64,000 bases of DNA from Rhizobium halophilum (GTDB lineage: Bacteria > Pseudomonadota > Alphaproteobacteria > Rhizobiales > Rhizobiaceae): positions 579,798-643,797 of the forward strand of contig NZ_JAKJHS010000002.1 of NCBI RefSeq assembly GCF_021648825.1, read 5' to 3'. The notes beneath the pieces were generated by a model. The model had not been told where the DNA came from, did no database searches, and saw only the letters and a list, made by a program, of their open reading frames with translations. Shown here piece after piece: positions 61,392-64,000 of this stretch. The position numbers and the translations under genes are program-made. Within the stretch, counting starts at the first letter, position 1; each line of letters opens with the position of its first letter.

Positions 61392-61401
61392 ATGTATACA
61401 T
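61392..61401. promoter_or_regulatory. GntR-type operator in the regulator/MFS divergent promoter region
   Basis: ATGTATACAT again, 79 bases upstream of the GntR start and 106 bases upstream of the MFS start. One site could control both divergent genes. Confidence 0.68.
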
Positions 61402-61506
61402 GGTTCATTATGGCGCTTGGCTTGAGGGGGAGGCCGAACTACCACTCTCTGGTGGGCCTGAAGCACATCGTGCGGACACATCAGCTAGATACAAAGCGAG
61501 TAGGAC

Positions 61507-62676
61507 ATGGAAACACGCTGGAGGGAGGTAGCGGTCGCTGTTCTTGCCGGGATTGCCGCAGCGCTGCATGTTGGAAAGGTTCCGCCAGCCCTTCCGTTTC
61601 TGCGCGATCAAATGGGGCTCGATCTGGTAGAAGCTGGCTGGCTGATGGGACTTGTCAGCCTCATGGGAGGTTTGCTGGGGCTGGCAGTGGGACGAACGGC
61701 CGACCGATTGACGCCGCGCCGATCGATGCTGATGAGCCTGTCTCTCCTCGCACTCGGCAGCGTGCTCGGCGCCGTGTCCCAGCAGCCGGCCCAACTCTTC
61801 GCGACCCGCATCGTCGAAGGGATAGGCTTGATTTTCACAGTGGTGGCCGCACCGGCGCTGATCACGTCTGCCACGCTTCCGCGTGATCGCGGCTTGGCTT
61901 TCGCTGCATGGGCAGCTTGGCTGCCGATTGGTGTCGGGAGCATGATGCTGGCCTCTCCATTCCTGCTATCGCTGTGGGGCTGGCGTGGCTCCTGGATCGC
62001 TGCTGCGCTGCTTACGGTCATTCCGCTGATCACGCTGGCCCGTGCTGGCACAAGCCTCGGCACGGCGCTCCCGAGTACGGAGATGTCTTTCATTCAAGGT
62101 GCCAGGCTGACGGCCGCCCGATCCACCTCCTGGCTGCTCGCCGGGATGTTTCTTTTGTATAGTTCCAGCTTCATGTCGGTCTTCGGATTTCTGCCGACGA
62201 TGTTGATCGAGGAGAACGACGTTGCGCTGGTGGCAGCTTCCGCAATGACCGCGACAGCCGTTCTGGCCAACGTGCCCGGTAATTTCTTTGGAGGCTACCT
62301 CCTCAGACGAGGCGTGAAACGATGGTGCTTGATCGTGATCGCGTTTTCCTTGCTGAGCTTTTGCGCCTTCATTGTCTTTACGGAAGGCCTGCCTCTGGCA
62401 GCTCGGTATCCCGCGGCACTCGTCTATGCCGCCGCCGGCGGACTTCTTCCCGCTGCGATCATGAGTGCGCTTCCCACCTACGCTGCCCGCGAGGATCTTG
62501 TGAGCACCATCAGTGGTTTCGTGATGCAAGGAACGAACATTGGACAGTTTCTCGGCCCGCTGCTGCTGGCGTCAGTTGTTACCGTATACGGCTGGGGCGC
62601 CGCCCCCGTCTTCGTGCTGTTAACCGGTGGAACAGGCATTGGGCTAGCGTGGCTGTTTCGCAGTCACGACCGGTGA
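61507..62676 (+). CDS. MFS transporter (CynX/NimT-like)
   Basis: The 389-residue inner-membrane protein has 12 helices. The loop 2-3 motif GRTADRLTPRRSMLMSL matches the MFS G-X3-D-R-X-G-R-R pattern. Other segments (RIVEGIGLIFTVVAAPALIT; GFVMQGTNIGQFLGPLLLAS) fit the CynX/NimT group. It is divergent from the GntR regulator and shares the ATGTATACAT operator, so it probably imports the methoxylated substrate or exports a product of the O-demethylase. ATG 61507 follows AGTAGGAC. Confidence 0.88.
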   Translation: METRWREVAVAVLAGIAAALHVGKVPPALPFLRDQMGLDLVEAGWLMGLVSLMGGLLGLAVGRTADRLTPRRSMLMSLSLLALGSVLGAVSQQPAQLFATRIVEGIGLIFTVVAAPALITSATLPRDRGLAFAAWAAWLPIGVGSMMLASPFLLSLWGWRGSWIAAALLTVIPLITLARAGTSLGTALPSTEMSFIQGARLTAARSTSWLLAGMFLLYSSSFMSVFGFLPTMLIEENDVALVAASAMTATAVLANVPGNFFGGYLLRRGVKRWCLIVIAFSLLSFCAFIVFTEGLPLAARYPAALVYAAAGGLLPAAIMSALPTYAAREDLVSTISGFVMQGTNIGQFLGPLLLASVVTVYGWGAAPVFVLLTGGTGIGLAWLFRSHDR

Positions 62677-62706
62677 CGTGCTCGCTCTTCTAGCTCTCAT
62701 CAAAGG

Positions 62707-62731
62707 GGAAGCCGCCTGGCCGGCGGCTTCC
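62707..62731. terminator. Hairpin terminator between MFS and secreted-protein genes
   Basis: GGAAGCCGCC (62707-62716) pairs perfectly with GGCGGCTTCC (62722-62731) around TGGCC. The MFS gene and the secreted-protein gene converge on it. There is no long U-tract on the plus strand and a short CCCCTTT on the minus strand. Confidence 0.6.
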
Positions 62732-62760
62732 AAAACTGAACCGGCAGGAAATCGCGCCCG

Positions 62761-63117
62761 TCAGCACTTGTCGTCTGCGGCCGCGGCTGCGGCTGTCTTT
62801 TCGCCGTCTTGCTGGGCAGCCGCATCTTGCGCAGACGTTGCCAGACTGCTGCTCTCGCCGAGGGGAACGCCCTCCCCGTCCTTTTGGGGTTGCTGTGCAA
62901 GAGCATCAGCACTGGTCGTCGTGGTCCCTGTCTCGGAATGGGTCTGCATTTGCGAGCCCGCAGCACCTTCCAGCGGAGCATGGGTGCCGTCCTTGGCGAT
63001 CCCGCTTTCGGAGTTGCTGCTGGCGGTCGTCGTCACATCAACGCAATCCGCTTTGCCAGGGGCATGAATGAAGGCTGCAAGAGCGATCGCAGCCGGGATA
63101 GAAACGGTCATTCGCAT
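62761..63117 (-). CDS. Secreted low-complexity protein of unknown function
   Basis: I do not recognise a characterised family. The 118-residue protein has a signal peptide (MRMTVSIPAAIALAAFIHAP then GKA), followed by a Ser/Thr/Ala/Gln-rich region. Two related segments stand out: SGIAKDGTHAPLEGA and QQPQKDGEGVPLGES. There is one Cys near the mature N-terminus and one at the very end, which could form a disulphide. AGGAGGATGAGC precedes ATG 63117. It vaguely resembles small rhizobial exported proteins linked to exopolysaccharide (YjbE-like), but I would not claim that. Confidence 0.75.
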   Translation of the reverse strand: MRMTVSIPAAIALAAFIHAPGKADCVDVTTTASSNSESGIAKDGTHAPLEGAAGSQMQTHSETGTTTTSADALAQQPQKDGEGVPLGESSSLATSAQDAAAQQDGEKTAAAAAADDKC

Positions 63118-63145
63118 TGCTCATCCTCCTATACCAACTTGCAAC

Positions 63146-63170
63146 AACCGCCGGGACGCGTTGAAGTTCC
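63146..63170 (-). promoter_or_regulatory. Possible RpoE2/EcfG-type promoter of the secreted-protein gene
   Basis: On the minus strand GGAAC (63166-63170) is followed after 16 bases by GGTT (63146-63149), one mismatch from CGTT. This fits GGAAC-N18-TT, and the predicted transcript would start about 22 bases before the ATG. Confidence 0.4.
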
Positions 63171-63235
63171 ACGAAGACGGGAGGACACCGCAATCTCTAC
63201 AAGTCCGGTTCCCCTAGCGGATCGCAAGCCGTATG

Positions 63236-63589
63236 TCAGGAGCGCTGGAGGATCGGCTCCCTGTGGAAGTATTTAAAATAGGCGTGAACCTTCGCAGCCG
63301 TATTGGAACAGCCATCGAACTCCACGCCGACCCGGCAGTTGCGGAACCACCGGATCTTCGCCTCCACGGTGCACAGGCCGTCGCACCGCAATGTGACCGT
63401 GCTGCCGACCATCCCTTGGAAATAGCCTTGAAGATCGATGGCGGCGCCGGTCGTGGAAAGATCCCGGATCAAACCGGCGGTCTCCATCCCCATGTAGGAA
63501 ACGATGACCTTTGCTTCGGTAGTCCTCCGAACCGCCCTTCTGGGCTTCTTGCCGCCGATCTGGCTGCCCGCTCGCGACTGGTAATCCAT
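63236..63589 (-). CDS. PilZ domain protein (possible c-di-GMP binder)
   Basis: The 117-residue protein is essentially one PilZ barrel: basic N-terminus with RRAVRRTTEAKVIV (RxxxR-type motif), then IRDLSTTGAAIDLQG (D/NxSxxG motif) and KIRWFRNCRVGVEFDG. Both c-di-GMP motifs are present. With no other domain it probably acts as an adaptor for motility or polysaccharide control. ATG 63589 follows GAGGAACTGTGTGG; a GTG six bases upstream is possible. Confidence 0.85.
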   Translation of the reverse strand: MDYQSRAGSQIGGKKPRRAVRRTTEAKVIVSYMGMETAGLIRDLSTTGAAIDLQGYFQGMVGSTVTLRCDGLCTVEAKIRWFRNCRVGVEFDGCSNTAAKVHAYFKYFHREPILQRS

Positions 63590-63954
63590 CCACACAGTTC
63601 CTCAAGCTGTTTCCGCGTCCAAGCTTTCCATCCAGGCCCTTCAGGTGGGTTAAGAAACTTGCTAAAAGTGAAGCAGATACAACTTTTCATGGATGGTTTG
63701 TCATAGAAGGCGCTCGAGCACGCCTGTCCACCACGGCAACTGGTAGGGTTTGGCACGTCCACTCGTGGCGCCTGTATCGCGGTTCAGCATAGGTGCTGTA
63801 GGCGGCGGATCCTGCCGGCGAACTAGTTTTGGGGGGACGAGCAGCCAAGAAAAACAGCCGTTGGGGGACAGAGCAGACCCTGCCCGACCTGAGAGATAGG
63901 TGACGAAACGTACCGGGGACATGGGTAACACTTTCCGTTTTGCGGGAGGTGTTG
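63590..63954. mobile_element. Intergenic region with the probable left end of an IS481-like element
   Basis: No gene is visible in the first part. The last 60-90 bases, including TACCGGGGACATGGGTAACA (63911-63930), resemble the end regions seen next to MPWKE-type IS481 transposases. The exact inverted repeat and target duplication cannot be defined because the element runs off the window. Confidence 0.45.
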
Positions 63955-64000
63955 ATGCCGTGGAAAGAGACTTCGGTTATGGAGGAACGCCTGCGTATTG
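63955..64000 (+). CDS. IS481-family transposase, N-terminal fragment cut by window edge
   Basis: The visible start MPWKETSVMEERLRI, after the ribosome site GGGAGGTGTTG, is the characteristic N-terminus of a large group of IS481-type transposases (HTH plus DDE integrase core). Only 15 codons are visible, so intactness is unknown. It marks a mobile element at the right end of this chromosomal segment. Confidence 0.65.
   Translation, partial: MPWKETSVMEERLRI

Overview
The window reads as chromosomal DNA of a fast-growing rhizobium (Alphaproteobacteria, Rhizobiaceae), most like Sinorhizobium/Ensifer. The evidence is high GC, the acpXL-fabZXL-fabF2XL-fabF1XL-adh-lpxXL cluster for the C28 acyl chain of rhizobial lipid A, a cbb3 oxidase (fix) cluster with FNR/FixK boxes, an FnrN-type regulator, glycine-betaine catabolism genes, and a sugar ABC operon beside gnd. 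As I remember it, this order matches the S. meliloti chromosome around gnd; I could not check that here.

Layout. 1-11.9 kb: a nine-gene minus-strand operon for uptake and breakdown of beta-linked oligosaccharides (binding protein, two permeases, ATPase, GH2 mannosidase-like enzyme, TIM-barrel isomerase, Gfo/Idh and aldo-keto oxidoreductases, partial GH43), with a divergent LacI-type regulator. 12-13.4 kb: gnd. 13.5-23.9 kb: fixGHIS and fixNOQP, separated by three plus-strand genes. fixO, fixQ, fixP and fixI each carry a frameshift or nonsense change in this sequence. 24.3-30.5 kb: a PAS protein and the XL lipid A cluster. 30.7-33.9 kb: fnrN with two anaeroboxes, a nucleoside hydrolase, a TSUP permease and cobU/cobP.

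34.4-51.8 kb is the most interesting part: an apparently complete corrinoid- and folate-dependent glycine betaine demethylation system. It has a betaine-binding protein, betaine-homocysteine methyltransferase, a non-pyrrolysine MttB homologue, a corrinoid protein, a DUF1638 protein, MetV-like and MetF-like proteins, a methyl-H4folate:corrinoid methyltransferase and a corrinoid reductive activator. LysR and GlxA/GbdR-like regulators and a dimethylglycine/sarcosine dehydrogenase follow. Four of these enzymes carry Arg-rich tails that I cannot explain.

52-57.9 kb holds housekeeping and stress genes (MscS-type channel, GlsB-type membrane protein with an EcfG-type promoter, DUF924, a heme-degrading-family protein, response regulators, cupin, HAD phosphatase). 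58-62.7 kb is a folate-dependent aryl O-demethylase locus: a LigM-like enzyme, a twice-frameshifted MetF, a GntR regulator and an MFS transporter, with the same ATGTATACAT palindrome at both of its promoters. The last kilobase holds a secreted low-complexity protein, a PilZ protein and the start of an IS481-like element that runs off the end.

The six coding lesions fall in only two loci, the cbb3 oxidase cluster and the O-demethylase MetF. This suggests decay of dispensable functions, but most are single-base changes in G/C runs, so assembly error must be excluded.
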